Part shown: in pieces, positions 1 through 8,310 of the stretch
Layout of the letters: every line of letters starts with the position of its first letter
Position numbering within the stretch: position 1 is the first letter of the stretch
NCBI GenBank assembly: GCA_964469155.1
Contig: CAYXXU010000034.1
Coordinates: 1 to 46,916, forward strand
Source of the DNA: CAIWKO01 sp964469155
GTDB taxonomy: Bacteria > Bacteroidota > Bacteroidia > Bacteroidales > CAIWKO01
DNA: 46,916 nucleotides
Direction of reading: 5' to 3'
Program-made: the position numbers and the translations under genes
The notes under the pieces: model-generated
What the model saw: the letters and a program-made list of their open reading frames with translations, nothing else
What the model was told of the DNA's origin: nothing
The model's database searches: none

Positions 1-57
1 GAAGAAGGTGGTGTAGGCTTTTAGGCTTTAGGCGTTTAGACTTTTAGGATTTAGGGA
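1..57. repeat. Degenerate TTAGGC/TTAGAC-type short repeats
   Basis: The window opens inside a non-coding stretch made of imperfect 8-10 bp units of the type TTAGGCTNT / TTTAGACTT / TTTAGGAT. The same words recur at 1071-1105 and 4893-4938, so this is one repeat family seen in three spacers around the methylmalonyl-CoA decarboxylase genes. No open frame with a plausible product overlaps it. Function is unknown. Confidence 0.6.
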
Positions 58-242
58 CTTCCGTTGCCCGGATGAGAGAGAAGGGGGGCGGGAGTTTTTT
101 TTTGGAATGCCTCCCGACCTCCCCTAAGAGGGGAGGAGTAAGAGGCTTAACCGGTAAAGATGTCTGAACCGGGATTGAATCAGATTACGCGGAAATTGTC
201 TGAACCGCAGATGGAAGTGATTAAATGATGAGGATGATTTGT

Positions 243-535
243 GGAGGTGAAGCCTCCGATAATACAAAGACGAAGGCATTAAGCCTTCGCCTAACGGGGG
301 CTTGTTGTTTGGGGTTATTTATTAACCACGGGCGTTGCCCGTGGCTACCAATATGCCGCCCCTCTGGGGCTAAGAAAATTATAGGACTTTTGGGACGGGT
401 GTGACCTATGGAGGGGATTTCTTGGTGTCCGCCGATAGGCGGATTGGTGTCTTGGTGCCTTTGTGGCATTCCTTTGTATTTATTAGAGATATGGGGTGAT
501 TGATTTGCCAGATACGGGCACAAAATATTGTGCCC
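243..535. repeat. Cluster of five short perfect palindromes in a spacer
   Basis: Inside the 1-640 gap there are five perfect inverted repeats: GGAGG/CCTCC at 243-257, CGAAGGC/GCCTTCG at 271-289, CCACGGGC-GTT-GCCCGTGG at 326-344, GCCCC-TCT-GGGGC at 358-370, and GGGCACAA/TTGTGCCC at 516-535. A sixth, TCCGCC/GGCGGA, lies at 428-443. Loops are 3-5 nt. This resembles REP/MITE-like hairpin repeats of bacterial spacers. A minus-strand open frame at 221-523 runs through the palindromes and looks spurious. Confidence 0.6.
421..477. repeat. Degenerate CACAAAGGCACCAAG-type spacer repeat, copy 1
   Basis: Read on the minus strand this segment contains ACAAAGG, CCACAAAGGCACCAAG and ACACCAA words. Close relatives lie at 5062-5100, 28682-28768 and 29710-29748, always in spacers. 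The copy here is interrupted by the TCCGCC/GGCGGA palindrome. It is not protein coding as far as I can see. Confidence 0.5.
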
Positions 536-637
536 CTACGTGAGGATGATCGAATAATTTTGGAGGTGCCCCATTTTTGAATTTTTCCATCCCAAAAAAT
601 ATTTTAACTTTTTTTAACAGGTAATGATTTAGAAGTA

Positions 638-645
638 TAATTTTG
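638..645 (+). promoter_or_regulatory. Bacteroidota -7 element upstream of mce
   Basis: TAATTTTG matches the TAnnTTTG consensus used by the Bacteroidota primary sigma factor. It ends 18 bp before the mce start codon, which would give a short leader. No convincing TTTG -33 element is seen upstream, so this is a motif-based call. Confidence 0.5.
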
Positions 646-663
646 CTGACAAATATCAACACC

Positions 664-1071
664 ATGAACATTACCCATATCGAACACATCGGCATAGCCG
701 TGAAAGACCTGGCAGAAAGCATCAAATACTACGAAAACGTGCTGGGACTGAAGTGCTACTCTATTGAAGAAGTTCCCGAACAGAAAGTGAAAACGGCCTT
801 TTTTATGGTAGGACAAACCAAAATAGAACTGCTGGAATCGACCGACCCGGAAGGCCCCATAGGTAAATTTATCGAAAAGAAAGGCGAAGGCATACATCAT
901 TTGGCCTTTGCTGCCAAAGGGCTGGAAGACGCCCTGCAGGAAGCGGAAACCAAAGGCGTTCAACTCATAGATAAAACCCCGCGCAAAGGAGCCGAGGGAC
1001 TTTCGATAGCTTTTCTGCACCCGAAATCGACGGGCGGAGTGCTGACGGAACTGTGCGAAGACAAGAAATAG
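664..1071 (+). CDS. mce: Methylmalonyl-CoA epimerase
   Basis: This enzyme interconverts (2R)- and (2S)-methylmalonyl-CoA in the succinate/propionate pathway in the cytoplasm. The 135-residue product is a single vicinal-oxygen-chelate (glyoxalase-fold) unit of normal family length. Metal-ligand positions are visible: His8 in EHIGIAV, the His78-His79 pair in GIHHLAF and Glu129 in GVLTELCE; Glu55 in IELLE sits where a further ligand is expected. An in-frame upstream codon exists at 643, but the start at 664 (MNITHIEHIG) matches the family N-terminus. It lies 236 bp upstream of the decarboxylase genes and supplies their pathway, although the repeat-filled gap makes strict cotranscription uncertain. 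Confidence 0.93.
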   Translation: MNITHIEHIGIAVKDLAESIKYYENVLGLKCYSIEEVPEQKVKTAFFMVGQTKIELLESTDPEGPIGKFIEKKGEGIHHLAFAAKGLEDALQEAETKGVQLIDKTPRKGAEGLSIAFLHPKSTGGVLTELCEDKK

Positions 1072-1307
1072 GCTGTTAGGCATTGAGACTATTAGACTGT
1101 TAGGAGGAGGGAGGAAGACTGAAGAAAAATGTTCAATAATCAATACTCAATCCGCCGCGGCGGATCAATGTTCAACGATGGCCAAAATGACAATAAATGA
1201 TGCGCAGCAAATGACTATTAATGGCGCGTAGCAAATGACACTAAAATGACGCGCAGCAAATGACCACTAATAACTAACCATGACAATTAATGACAAAATA
1301 AATCACC
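1072..1307. repeat. Spacer with TTAGRC words and AATGAC/CGCGCAGC direct repeats
   Basis: After mce the spacer begins with GGCTGTTAGGC and ATTAGACTGTTAGG words, followed by three degenerate direct copies of a unit near ATGRCGCGYAGCAAATGAC (about 1197-1263) and additional AATGAC words up to 1290. The AATGAC core is the reverse complement of the GTCATT core repeated at 4951-5036, on the other side of the decarboxylase genes. A perfect CCGCCGCGGCGG palindrome is also present at 1152-1163. No gene is seen. Confidence 0.6.
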
Positions 1308-2867
1308 ATGTCAAAACAAGATAATATTAAAGAACTTTTAGAAAAACGCGAACTGGCAAAGCTCGGCGGAGGCCAGAAACGCATTGACTCGCAACACAAA
1401 AAAGGCAAGCTTACGGCCCGGGAACGCATAGAACTGCTGTTGGACGAAGGCAGTTTCGAGGAATTCGATATGTTTGTGACACACCGTTGCAATAATTTCG
1501 GGCTGGAAAAAGAAACTTATATGTCGGACGGAGTGGTTACCGGTTTCGGAACCATTGACGGCAGACTGATTTACGTGTTTTCGCAGGATTTCACTGTGTT
1601 CGGCGGCTCTTTGTCGGAAACCTTTGCCCAGAAGATATGCAAGGTGATGGATATGGCGATGAAGGTGGGCGCCCCTGTGATCGGCATCAACGACAGTGGT
1701 GGTGCCCGCATACAGGAAGGCGTTACCAGTTTGGCCGGCTATGCAGAGATATTCCAGAGAAACATTATGGCTTCGGGAGTGATACCGCAGATATCGGCTA
1801 TTTTCGGTCCCTGTGCCGGCGGCGCTGTGTATTCGCCCGCCCTCACCGATTTTATCCTGATGACCAAGAAGAACAGCTATATGTTCGTGACCGGCCCTAA
1901 GGTGGTGAAGACCGTTACCGGTGAAGTGGTTACCGACGAGGAACTGGGCGGCGCCATGGTTCACGGTTCGAAATCGGGTGTGAATCATTTTGTGGCTGAA
2001 GACGAGCAGGAAGGCATACTGCTGATCCGGAAACTGCTGAGCTACCTGCCCCAGAACAACCTGGAAGATCCCCCCCTGGCTCCCTGCGACGACCCCATTG
2101 ACCGACTGGAAGATTTCCTGAACGAGATTGTTCCCGAAAATCCAAACAAACCATACGACGTAAAAGACGTGATACACGCCATAGTGGATTACAACGAATT
2201 TCTGGAGATACAAAGGCATTTTGCACCGAACATCATCATAGGCTATGCCCGTTTCAACGGTATGCCGGTGGGCATCATTGCCAATCAGCCCAGCTATTTG
2301 GCAGGTGTGCTCGATATTAATGCATCGCGCAAAGCGGCGCGTTTTATACGCTTCTGCGATGCTTTCAATATTCCGCTGGTGACCCTGGTGGATGTTCCGG
2401 GATTTTTGCCGGGCACTACACAGGAATATGGCGGTATTATTATCCATGGCGCCAAGCTTTTGTTCGCCTATGGAGAAGCCACCGTTCCGAAAGTGACGGT
2501 TACACTGAGAAAATCGTATGGCGGCGCTCACGACGTGATGAGTTCGAAGCAACTGCGCGGAGACATCAACTATGCATGGCCCTCGGCCGAGATTGCCGTT
2601 ATGGGAGCCAAAGGCGCCATTGAAGTGTTGTATCAGAAAGATCTGAAAGAAATTGAGGATGCCGATGAGAAGACGAAATTTTTGGCTGATAAAGAAGCGG
2701 AATACAAAGAGAAGTTTGCCAACCCATACCAGGCTGCCAAATACGGATATATTGACGATGTGATAGAACCGCGCAATACCCGCTTCCGAATCATTCGCGC
2801 CTTGCAATCGCTGGCAACCAAAAAAGACAGCAATCCTGCGAAAAAACACTCTAATTTACCATTATAA
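1308..2867 (+). CDS. mmdA: Methylmalonyl-CoA decarboxylase, carboxyltransferase (alpha) subunit
   Basis: The 519-residue protein is the carboxyltransferase that moves CO2 from methylmalonyl-CoA to biotin on the carrier subunit. It has the two crotonase-fold halves of the MmdA/PccB family: an N-terminal half with GGSLSETFAQK and INDSGGARIQEG (around residues 100-145), and a C-terminal half with DVPGFLPGTTQEYGGII (around 365-380) and the RKSYGGAHDVM acyl-CoA/biotin site. The start gives MSKQDNIKELLEKRE, usual for the family. Sequence alone cannot separate it from a propionyl-CoA carboxylase beta subunit. The downstream OadG-like, biotin-carrier and OadB-like genes, and the lack of a biotin carboxylase gene, favour the Na+-pumping decarboxylase. 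Confidence 0.92.
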   Translation: MSKQDNIKELLEKRELAKLGGGQKRIDSQHKKGKLTARERIELLLDEGSFEEFDMFVTHRCNNFGLEKETYMSDGVVTGFGTIDGRLIYVFSQDFTVFGGSLSETFAQKICKVMDMAMKVGAPVIGINDSGGARIQEGVTSLAGYAEIFQRNIMASGVIPQISAIFGPCAGGAVYSPALTDFILMTKKNSYMFVTGPKVVKTVTGEVVTDEELGGAMVHGSKSGVNHFVAEDEQEGILLIRKLLSYLPQNNLEDPPLAPCDDPIDRLEDFLNEIVPENPNKPYDVKDVIHAIVDYNEFLEIQRHFAPNIIIGYARFNGMPVGIIANQPSYLAGVLDINASRKAARFIRFCDAFNIPLVTLVDVPGFLPGTTQEYGGIIIHGAKLLFAYGEATVPKVTVTLRKSYGGAHDVMSSKQLRGDINYAWPSAEIAVMGAKGAIEVLYQKDLKEIEDADEKTKFLADKEAEYKEKFANPYQAAKYGYIDDVIEPRNTRFRIIRALQSLATKKDSNPAKKHSNLPL

Positions 2868-2878
2868 AACTCAGCGCC

Positions 2879-3283
2879 ATGCATATAATGATTTTGTTGC
2901 AACAGACTGTAGTGCCTGAAGCTCACGAAGCGGCCAAGAAATTTGCCGAATTGGATCCCATTGGCGTAGGCATGACCATGATAGCCATGACGGTGGTTTT
3001 TTTATCGCTGATGATGCTTTATTTGGTTTTTAAGAATATAGCCAAAGTTTACAGCTTAGATCTGAAAAGCAAATTCAGAAAGAAAAAAGGCCTGGAACCA
3101 GCTTTTCATGAAGCCGTTGAAGACCCTACCGGTGAGTTGGGAGCTGCAGTGGCACTGGCACTATTTTACTATCAGAACGAACTTCATGATCATGAGAATA
3201 CTCTGCTGACGATAAAAAAAGTTTCGAGGGTCTATTCGCCATGGAGCTCAAAAATTTACGGATTAAGAAGATCACCCAAATAG
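2879..3283 (+). CDS. OadG/MmdD-like small membrane subunit of the decarboxylase
   Basis: A 134-residue protein with one predicted membrane helix (about residues 28-51, GVGMTMIAMTVVFLSLMMLY), followed by a basic cytoplasmic stretch with the cluster KFRKKKG. OadG/MmdD subunits stabilise the complex and link carboxyltransferase to the membrane beta subunit; they are poorly conserved, so the assignment rests on topology and position. It lies 11 bp after mmdA and 8 bp before the biotin carrier. The segment GAAVALALFYYQNELHDHE resembles the C-terminal part seen in Bacteroidota OadG-family proteins. Confidence 0.8.
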   Translation: MHIMILLQQTVVPEAHEAAKKFAELDPIGVGMTMIAMTVVFLSLMMLYLVFKNIAKVYSLDLKSKFRKKKGLEPAFHEAVEDPTGELGAAVALALFYYQNELHDHENTLLTIKKVSRVYSPWSSKIYGLRRSPK

Positions 3284-3291
3284 CTAAAGAT

Positions 3292-3735
3292 ATGAAGAAG
3301 TATAAATTTACCATCCAAGGAAACCAATACGAAGTCGAAATTCAGAATATTGAAGATAATGTAGCCACGGTGGAGGTGAACGGAACCACTTACGAGGTGG
3401 AGGTAGACAAGACCCTGCAACCTGTGAAGACTCCCAAACTTGTAAGAACCATGTCGGTTCCATCGACAGATTCGTCGAGAGCTACGGCAAAAACCAGCAG
3501 CCCATCGGAACCCAAAGGCAGTGGTGCCATCAAATCGCCTTTGCCAGGGGTTATCATTAAGGTGCATGTGGCTGTGGGAGATACTGTGAAATTAGGCCAG
3601 AAGCTGCTTACGTTGGAAGCTATGAAAATGGAAAACAGCATTGATGCTGATAAAGAAGGTAAAGTGGCTCAGATTAAATTTAGACAGGGCGACTCAGTGA
3701 TGGAAGGTGATATTTTAATCGTGATAGGAGATTAG
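3292..3735 (+). CDS. mmdC: Biotin carboxyl carrier subunit of methylmalonyl-CoA decarboxylase
   Basis: The 147-residue protein carries the biotin that shuttles carboxyl groups from MmdA to MmdB. An N-terminal beta-rich segment (MKKYKFTIQGNQYEVEI) is joined by a Ser/Thr/Pro/Lys linker (about residues 48-78) to a biotinyl/lipoyl domain with the EAMKMEN motif; Lys112 is the predicted biotinylation site. An in-frame ATG at 3241 would overlap the preceding gene and add 17 unusual residues; the ATG at 3292 gives the family-typical N-terminus and is chosen. Its stop codon is followed 5 bp later by the ATG of mmdB, so coupling is likely. Confidence 0.9.
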   Translation: MKKYKFTIQGNQYEVEIQNIEDNVATVEVNGTTYEVEVDKTLQPVKTPKLVRTMSVPSTDSSRATAKTSSPSEPKGSGAIKSPLPGVIIKVHVAVGDTVKLGQKLLTLEAMKMENSIDADKEGKVAQIKFRQGDSVMEGDILIVIGD

Positions 3736-3740
3736 TGATT

Positions 3741-4895
3741 ATGAATAATTTCATAACTTTTTTATCAGAGCATCTTCAACAGTTTTTTACCTATACTGCC
3801 TTTGCCAACTTTACCATAGGCCATGTGGTGATGATCCTCATCGGGTTGATTTTTATTACTCTTGCCATTGTTAAGGAATATGAACCCATGTTGCTGGTGC
3901 CAATTGGTTTCGGGATTTTGATCGGAAATATTCCTTTTTATCCGGGACTGAAAATCGGTATTTATGAATCGGGTAGTGTGATGAGTTATTTGTATTTTGG
4001 TGTAATGCAAGGAGTATATCCACCCCTGATATTTTTAGGCATAGGTGCAATGACCGATTTTTCGGCTTTGATATCCAATCCAAAACTGATTTTAATTGGT
4101 GCGGCAGCTCAATTGGGTATTTTCGGTGCGTACATGGCTGCATTGGGTTTGGGTTTCGATGCAGCCCAGGCAGGAGCTATTGCTATTATAGGTGGTGCTG
4201 ATGGCCCAACAGCTATATTTCTATCATCGAAACTGGCTCCTCAATTAATGGGTGCCATTGCCGTTTCGGCCTATTCATACATGGCCCTGGTGCCGGTGAT
4301 TCAACCGCCCATCATGCGTTTGTTAACATCAAAAAAGGAACGTCTGATAAGGATGAAGCCTCCCCGGGTGGTTTCGAAAGCTGAAAAGATCATTTTCCCA
4401 ATAGTAGGATTGTTGTTGACTTGCTTTATAGTTCCATCCGGTCTTCCACTATTGGGTATGTTGTTTTTCGGAAATCTTTTGAAAGAAAGTACCGTTACCA
4501 AACGTTTGGCTGATACGGCCAAAGGCCCAATGATTGATATTGTCACCATTTTGATAGGACTTACTGTGGGGGCTTCCACACAAGCTACTACTTTCCTTAC
4601 GGCAAAATCCATAGGTATTTTTGCTTTGGGTGCTTTTTCGTTTATGGTGGCTACCTTTGGAGGGGTGATGTTCTGTAAGATTATTAACCTCTTCCTGAAA
4701 GAAGGCAATAAAATAAATCCCCTGATAGGAAATGCCGGAGTTTCGGCTGTACCTGACAGTGCCCGGGTGTCGCAGGTAGTTGGATTGGAATATGATAAGA
4801 CCAACCACCTGCTGATGCATGCAATGGGACCTAACGTGGCGGGTGTGATAGGTAGCGCTGTGGCTGCGGGGATTTTGCTGAGTTTCTTGTATTAG
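3741..4895 (+). CDS. mmdB: Sodium-pumping decarboxylase beta subunit
   Basis: The 384-residue integral membrane protein decarboxylates carboxybiotin and couples this to Na+ export. It has about nine hydrophobic segments and both signature regions of the OadB/GcdB/MmdB family: IIGGADGPTAIF with Asp154, and NPLIGNAGVSAVPDSAR with Asn326 and Asn331. These correspond to the conserved Na+/H+-binding Asp and the Asn/Ser region studied in Klebsiella OadB. A GTG at 3735 overlapping the mmdC stop could also initiate; the ATG at 3741 is preferred. It is the last gene of the cluster and is followed by a repeat-filled spacer. Confidence 0.93.
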   Translation: MNNFITFLSEHLQQFFTYTAFANFTIGHVVMILIGLIFITLAIVKEYEPMLLVPIGFGILIGNIPFYPGLKIGIYESGSVMSYLYFGVMQGVYPPLIFLGIGAMTDFSALISNPKLILIGAAAQLGIFGAYMAALGLGFDAAQAGAIAIIGGADGPTAIFLSSKLAPQLMGAIAVSAYSYMALVPVIQPPIMRLLTSKKERLIRMKPPRVVSKAEKIIFPIVGLLLTCFIVPSGLPLLGMLFFGNLLKESTVTKRLADTAKGPMIDIVTILIGLTVGASTQATTFLTAKSIGIFALGAFSFMVATFGGVMFCKIINLFLKEGNKINPLIGNAGVSAVPDSARVSQVVGLEYDKTNHLLMHAMGPNVAGVIGSAVAAGILLSFLY

Positions 4896-5045
4896 GCTTT
4901 AGACTATTAGACTATTAGGCTGTTAGGCTGTTAGGCTATGAGGAAGAAGGTCATTGGTGGTCATTTATAGTCATTCATTGTCATTAGTGGTCATTCATAG
5001 TCATTCATAGTCATTCATAGTCATTAGTTGTCATTTATTGTTATT
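4893..5045. repeat. Tandem TTAGGCTN and TAGTCATTCA-type direct repeats
   Basis: The spacer after mmdB starts with five or six TTAGGC/TTAGAC words (4893-4938), then switches to a run of about ten imperfect units with a GTCATT core and 10-11 bp period (TCATTGG, TCATTTATA, TCATTCATT, then three near-identical TAGTCATTCA units near 4991-5020). The order (TTAG words, then TCATT/AATGAC words) mirrors the spacer at 1072-1290 with the second family inverted. No open frame or hairpin terminator is evident. Confidence 0.65.
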
Positions 5046-5061
5046 GATAATTGAGATTTTT

Positions 5062-5100
5062 TTTGCCACCAAAAAACAAAGGCACCAAGAAACACCAAAG
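5062..5100. repeat. Degenerate CACAAAGGCACCAAG-type spacer repeat, copy 2
   Basis: The segment starting TTTGCCACCAAAAAAC contains AAAGGCACCAAGAAACACC and closely matches 29710-29748 (TTGCCACTAAAACACAAAG followed by TCACAAAGAAACACAAAG). It lies in the dnaX upstream spacer. Function is unknown. The remaining stretch 5101-5209 shows nothing else recognisable. Confidence 0.6.
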
Positions 5101-5209
5101 AACTGCCCATGCTTTTTTCTGAGGACTTCGAACAATTTCATAATGGAACAATTTAACCATCCAACTCTATTATAAAAACATCTCCTGACAACTGTTAGCA
5201 TTTTTTGAT

Positions 5210-5217
5210 TATTTTTG
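5210..5217 (+). promoter_or_regulatory. Bacteroidota -7 element upstream of dnaX
   Basis: TATTTTTG fits TAnnTTTG and ends 27 bp before the dnaX start at 5245. A transcript starting about 5224 would exclude the in-frame upstream codon at 5215, supporting the chosen start. Confidence 0.5.
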
Positions 5218-5244
5218 CTGCAAGTTAATAGTGTAAAATTTTTC

Positions 5245-6939
5245 ATGGAGAATTTTGTTGTTTCTGCCCGTAAGTATCGTCCTTCAACTTTTGAAACTGT
5301 TGTCGGGCAAAACTCAATTACATCAACGCTGAAAAATGCCATCAAGCAGCAGCAACTGGCTCAGGCTTTCCTGTTTTGCGGACCGAGAGGGGTGGGGAAG
5401 ACCACCTGTGCCCGTATTCTGGCAAAAACCATTAACTGTACTCACCTGACTGAAAACTTTGAGCCCTGCAATGTCTGCGATTCCTGTATTTCGTTTAACG
5501 AGCAGACCTCATTTAATATTCATGAACTGGATGCCGCTTCGAACAACTCGGTGGATGATATCCGGGCCCTGGTCGACCAGGTGAGGATACCGCCACAGGC
5601 CGGGAGATATAAGGTGTATATCATCGATGAGGTTCACATGTTGTCGGCGGCGGCGTTCAATGCTTTCCTGAAAACGCTGGAAGAACCGCCTCCCTATGCG
5701 AAATTCATCCTTGCTACCACTGAAAAACACAAGATCATTCCTACCATACTTTCGCGTTGCCAGATTTTTGATTTCAAACGTATCACTGTGGATGATATCG
5801 CCAAACATCTTTTGTATGTGGCCAATTGCGAAAAGATACGATTTGAAGAAGATGCTCTGCACATGATAGCCCAGAAAGCCGACGGCGCATTGAGGGATGC
5901 GCTTTCGATCTTTGACCAGATAGCCATCTCGTCAGACAACAATATTACTTTCCAGGCGGTTATCGATAACCTGAACATTCTGGATTACGAATATTATTTC
6001 CGGATGACCGACATTATACTGGAAAATAATATTCATGAAGCCCTCAACCAGATCGAGATGGTTATTGAGAACGGTTTTGACGGGCAGATATTCCTGGCGG
6101 GTTTTGCTTCGCATTTGCGCAGCCTGCTGGTGTGCAAGGACGAGATCACATTGAAACTGCTGGAATCGAGTGAGACGATAAAGAGAAGATACAAAGATTT
6201 GGCTGCCCGTTGTTCGGAGAGTTTCCTGGTGAAGAACCTGGAAATTGCCAACCGCTTTGATTTCGAATACAAGAACAGCAACAACAAACGCCTGCATGTA
6301 GAGATAGCTTTTATCCAGATGTGTAATATCACTGCCTCGTCAGTCAAATCCAACAGCCCGACCGAGGAGATTAAAAAAAAAGTTGAGCCCACAACCATAG
6401 CTTCCGAGGAGCATAAGGTTTATACTCCCACTCCCAAAGCTACGCTGGATACCAATACTTCCCAACCTGTTAAGAAAGCCTCCATAACCATGAGCAATGT
6501 GGTTTCGCTGAAAGAAGAAAAGAAACCCGAAGAAGTAGAAGCCGTCAAAGAGAGCGAGATCCGCTATGGGGAAGAGCCCTTCGGAGAGGCAAAACTGTTT
6601 GAGGTTTGGGAAGAAATGGCAAAGGAATACGAAAAACAGCCCACTTTCTATTCAGGGTTGATACAACATAAGCCCGAGTTGATTTCCGATTATAAGTACT
6701 CTGTTTTGCTGGATAATAAAACCCTGATGGAGAAGTTTGCTGCTAACAAACCTGCCATTCTGCATTTCCTGAAAACTGCCTTGAAGAACAACCAACTCGA
6801 AATAGAAGAGAAACTCAACACTGAAATTAACGGCGATGCCAAACCTTATTCGTCAGTCGATAAATTTAAGGCCATGTCCGAAAAAAATCCCGATCTGCAG
6901 TTGTTCAAAGATCAGTTGGATCTGGATATTGAGTATTAG
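5245..6939 (+). CDS. dnaX: DNA polymerase III subunit gamma/tau
   Basis: This is the clamp-loader ATPase that loads the beta clamp and tethers polymerase cores. The 564-residue product has a P-loop GPRGVGKTT (46-54), the four zinc-binding cysteines Cys65, Cys75, Cys78 and Cys81, Walker B with DEVHM (128-132) and the SRC sensor motif near residue 170. A low-complexity Glu/Lys/Pro-rich linker (about 375-445) leads into a tau-like C-terminal domain. The start at 5245 (MENFVVSARKYRP) matches the family; an extension from 5215 adds an unconserved decapeptide. It converges on miaB with only 7 bp between stop codons and no visible terminator. Confidence 0.95.
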   Translation: MENFVVSARKYRPSTFETVVGQNSITSTLKNAIKQQQLAQAFLFCGPRGVGKTTCARILAKTINCTHLTENFEPCNVCDSCISFNEQTSFNIHELDAASNNSVDDIRALVDQVRIPPQAGRYKVYIIDEVHMLSAAAFNAFLKTLEEPPPYAKFILATTEKHKIIPTILSRCQIFDFKRITVDDIAKHLLYVANCEKIRFEEDALHMIAQKADGALRDALSIFDQIAISSDNNITFQAVIDNLNILDYEYYFRMTDIILENNIHEALNQIEMVIENGFDGQIFLAGFASHLRSLLVCKDEITLKLLESSETIKRRYKDLAARCSESFLVKNLEIANRFDFEYKNSNNKRLHVEIAFIQMCNITASSVKSNSPTEEIKKKVEPTTIASEEHKVYTPTPKATLDTNTSQPVKKASITMSNVVSLKEEKKPEEVEAVKESEIRYGEEPFGEAKLFEVWEEMAKEYEKQPTFYSGLIQHKPELISDYKYSVLLDNKTLMEKFAANKPAILHFLKTALKNNQLEIEEKLNTEINGDAKPYSSVDKFKAMSEKNPDLQLFKDQLDLDIEY

Positions 6940-6946
6940 GAAGTGC

Positions 6947-8290
6947 CTAAAGTGCCTTGAGTTCGGAGTTTGGAGTTGGTGGTTCAACTTCCCCTTTCAA
7001 AGTAGCTGAGGTGCAATCCACAATCTTAACCATCACATAATCGCCTGGCCGGTGGGTTTCGTCGTTAAACACCACCACTTTGTTTTGTGTGGTGCGTCCG
7101 AACAATTGCTTTCGCGAACGCTTCGAAGTGCCTTCCACCAGCACCTCCATCACCTTGCCCAGATCGCGTCGGTTGCTCGTGTGCGAAAGCTCGTGTTGCA
7201 GACTGATGATCTCGTTCAGGCGGCGGGTCTTGTCGGCATCAGAAACATCGTCAGCCAATTTTTTTGCGGCGGTGGTTCCGCTGCGTTCCGAATATTTGAA
7301 CATAAACGCATAGCAATAGCCCGATTGTCGCATGGCCGTCAAGGTATCATGGTGATCCGCTTCGGTTTCGCCGCAGAAACCCGCGATAATATCGGTCGAA
7401 ATGCCGCAGTCGGGTATACTATTATATATAGTCGCAATTCTGTCGAGGTAATACTCCCGTGAATATTTGCGATTCATCAGTTTCAGTATGCGGTTGCTGC
7501 CCGATTGCAGGGGCAGGTGGATATATCTGCAGATGTTGGGGTAAGCGGCAATGGTCTGAATCAGTTCGTCCGAAATATCTTTGGGATGAGAGGTAGCAAA
7601 TCTGATACGCAGCAGGGGATTCACTTCGGCCACCCTGGCCATTAGTATCGGGAAAGTTACGTCACCGAAATGGTATGAATTTACATTTTGCCCCAAAAGA
7701 GTTATCTCGCGAAAACCGTCGGTGAACAGTTTGGCCGCTTCGGCCACAATGGTTTCAGGATCGCGGCTGCGTTCCTTACCACGGGTGAAAGGCACCACGC
7801 AATACGAGCAAAAGTTCTGGCAACCACGCATGATGGAAATGAATGCCGAGACCCCGTTGCTGTCAAACCTCACGGGATTGATATCCGCATAGGTCTCTTC
7901 GGCCGAAAGCATAATATTGAAGGCTTTCTGACCCTGGTTGATAGAATCTATCAGCTGGGGGAGGCTGCGGTACGAGTCGGGCCCTGCAATCAGGTCGATG
8001 GTTCCGTCGGCAAACAACTCTTCTTTTAGCCGCTCGGCCATGCAGCCCAGCAGGCCCACCACCAAATGTTTTTTCTTATTCTTGAGGGCATTCAAATGTC
8101 TGAGGCGGTTATGCACTTTTTGTTCGGCATTGTCGCGAATCGAGCAAGTGTTCAATAAAATGATATCGGCTTTTTTATAATCGGTTTCAATCGTAAAATC
8201 ATGATCTTTTAACACTGATGCCACTATCTCACTATCCGAAAAATTCATCTGGCAACCGTATGTCTCAATGTAAAATGTTCTTTGTTCCAT
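6947..8290 (-). CDS. miaB: tRNA-2-methylthio-N6-dimethylallyladenosine synthase
   Basis: MiaB is a radical-SAM methylthiotransferase that adds the methylthio group to i6A37 in tRNAs reading UNN codons. The 447-residue protein has the N-terminal methylthiotransferase domain with auxiliary-cluster ligands Cys13, Cys49 and Cys83, the radical SAM motif CxxxCxxC at Cys157, Cys161 and Cys164 (GCQNFCSYC), and a C-terminal TRAM domain. The frame extends 30 codons upstream, but the start at 8290 (MEQRTFYIETYGCQMN) matches the family, and the predicted promoter at 8311-8318 lies inside that extension. It is divergent from topA. Confidence 0.95.
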   Translation of the reverse strand: MEQRTFYIETYGCQMNFSDSEIVASVLKDHDFTIETDYKKADIILLNTCSIRDNAEQKVHNRLRHLNALKNKKKHLVVGLLGCMAERLKEELFADGTIDLIAGPDSYRSLPQLIDSINQGQKAFNIMLSAEETYADINPVRFDSNGVSAFISIMRGCQNFCSYCVVPFTRGKERSRDPETIVAEAAKLFTDGFREITLLGQNVNSYHFGDVTFPILMARVAEVNPLLRIRFATSHPKDISDELIQTIAAYPNICRYIHLPLQSGSNRILKLMNRKYSREYYLDRIATIYNSIPDCGISTDIIAGFCGETEADHHDTLTAMRQSGYCYAFMFKYSERSGTTAAKKLADDVSDADKTRRLNEIISLQHELSHTSNRRDLGKVMEVLVEGTSKRSRKQLFGRTTQNKVVVFNDETHRPGDYVMVKIVDCTSATLKGEVEPPTPNSELKAL

Positions 8291-8310
8291 CGTTTTCCTG
8301 AAAATATTTG

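Noticed and set aside
221..523. 100-codon minus-strand open frame
   Set aside because: Runs through several palindromes and repeat words and has no coherent protein features.
1338..2849. 503-codon minus-strand open frame opposite mmdA
   Set aside because: Fully antisense to a strongly conserved gene; the translation is His/Gln/Arg-rich and matches no family I know.
1308..4895. Propionyl-CoA carboxylase
   Set aside because: No biotin carboxylase subunit is present, whereas OadG-like and OadB-like membrane subunits are, which fits a Na+-pumping decarboxylase.
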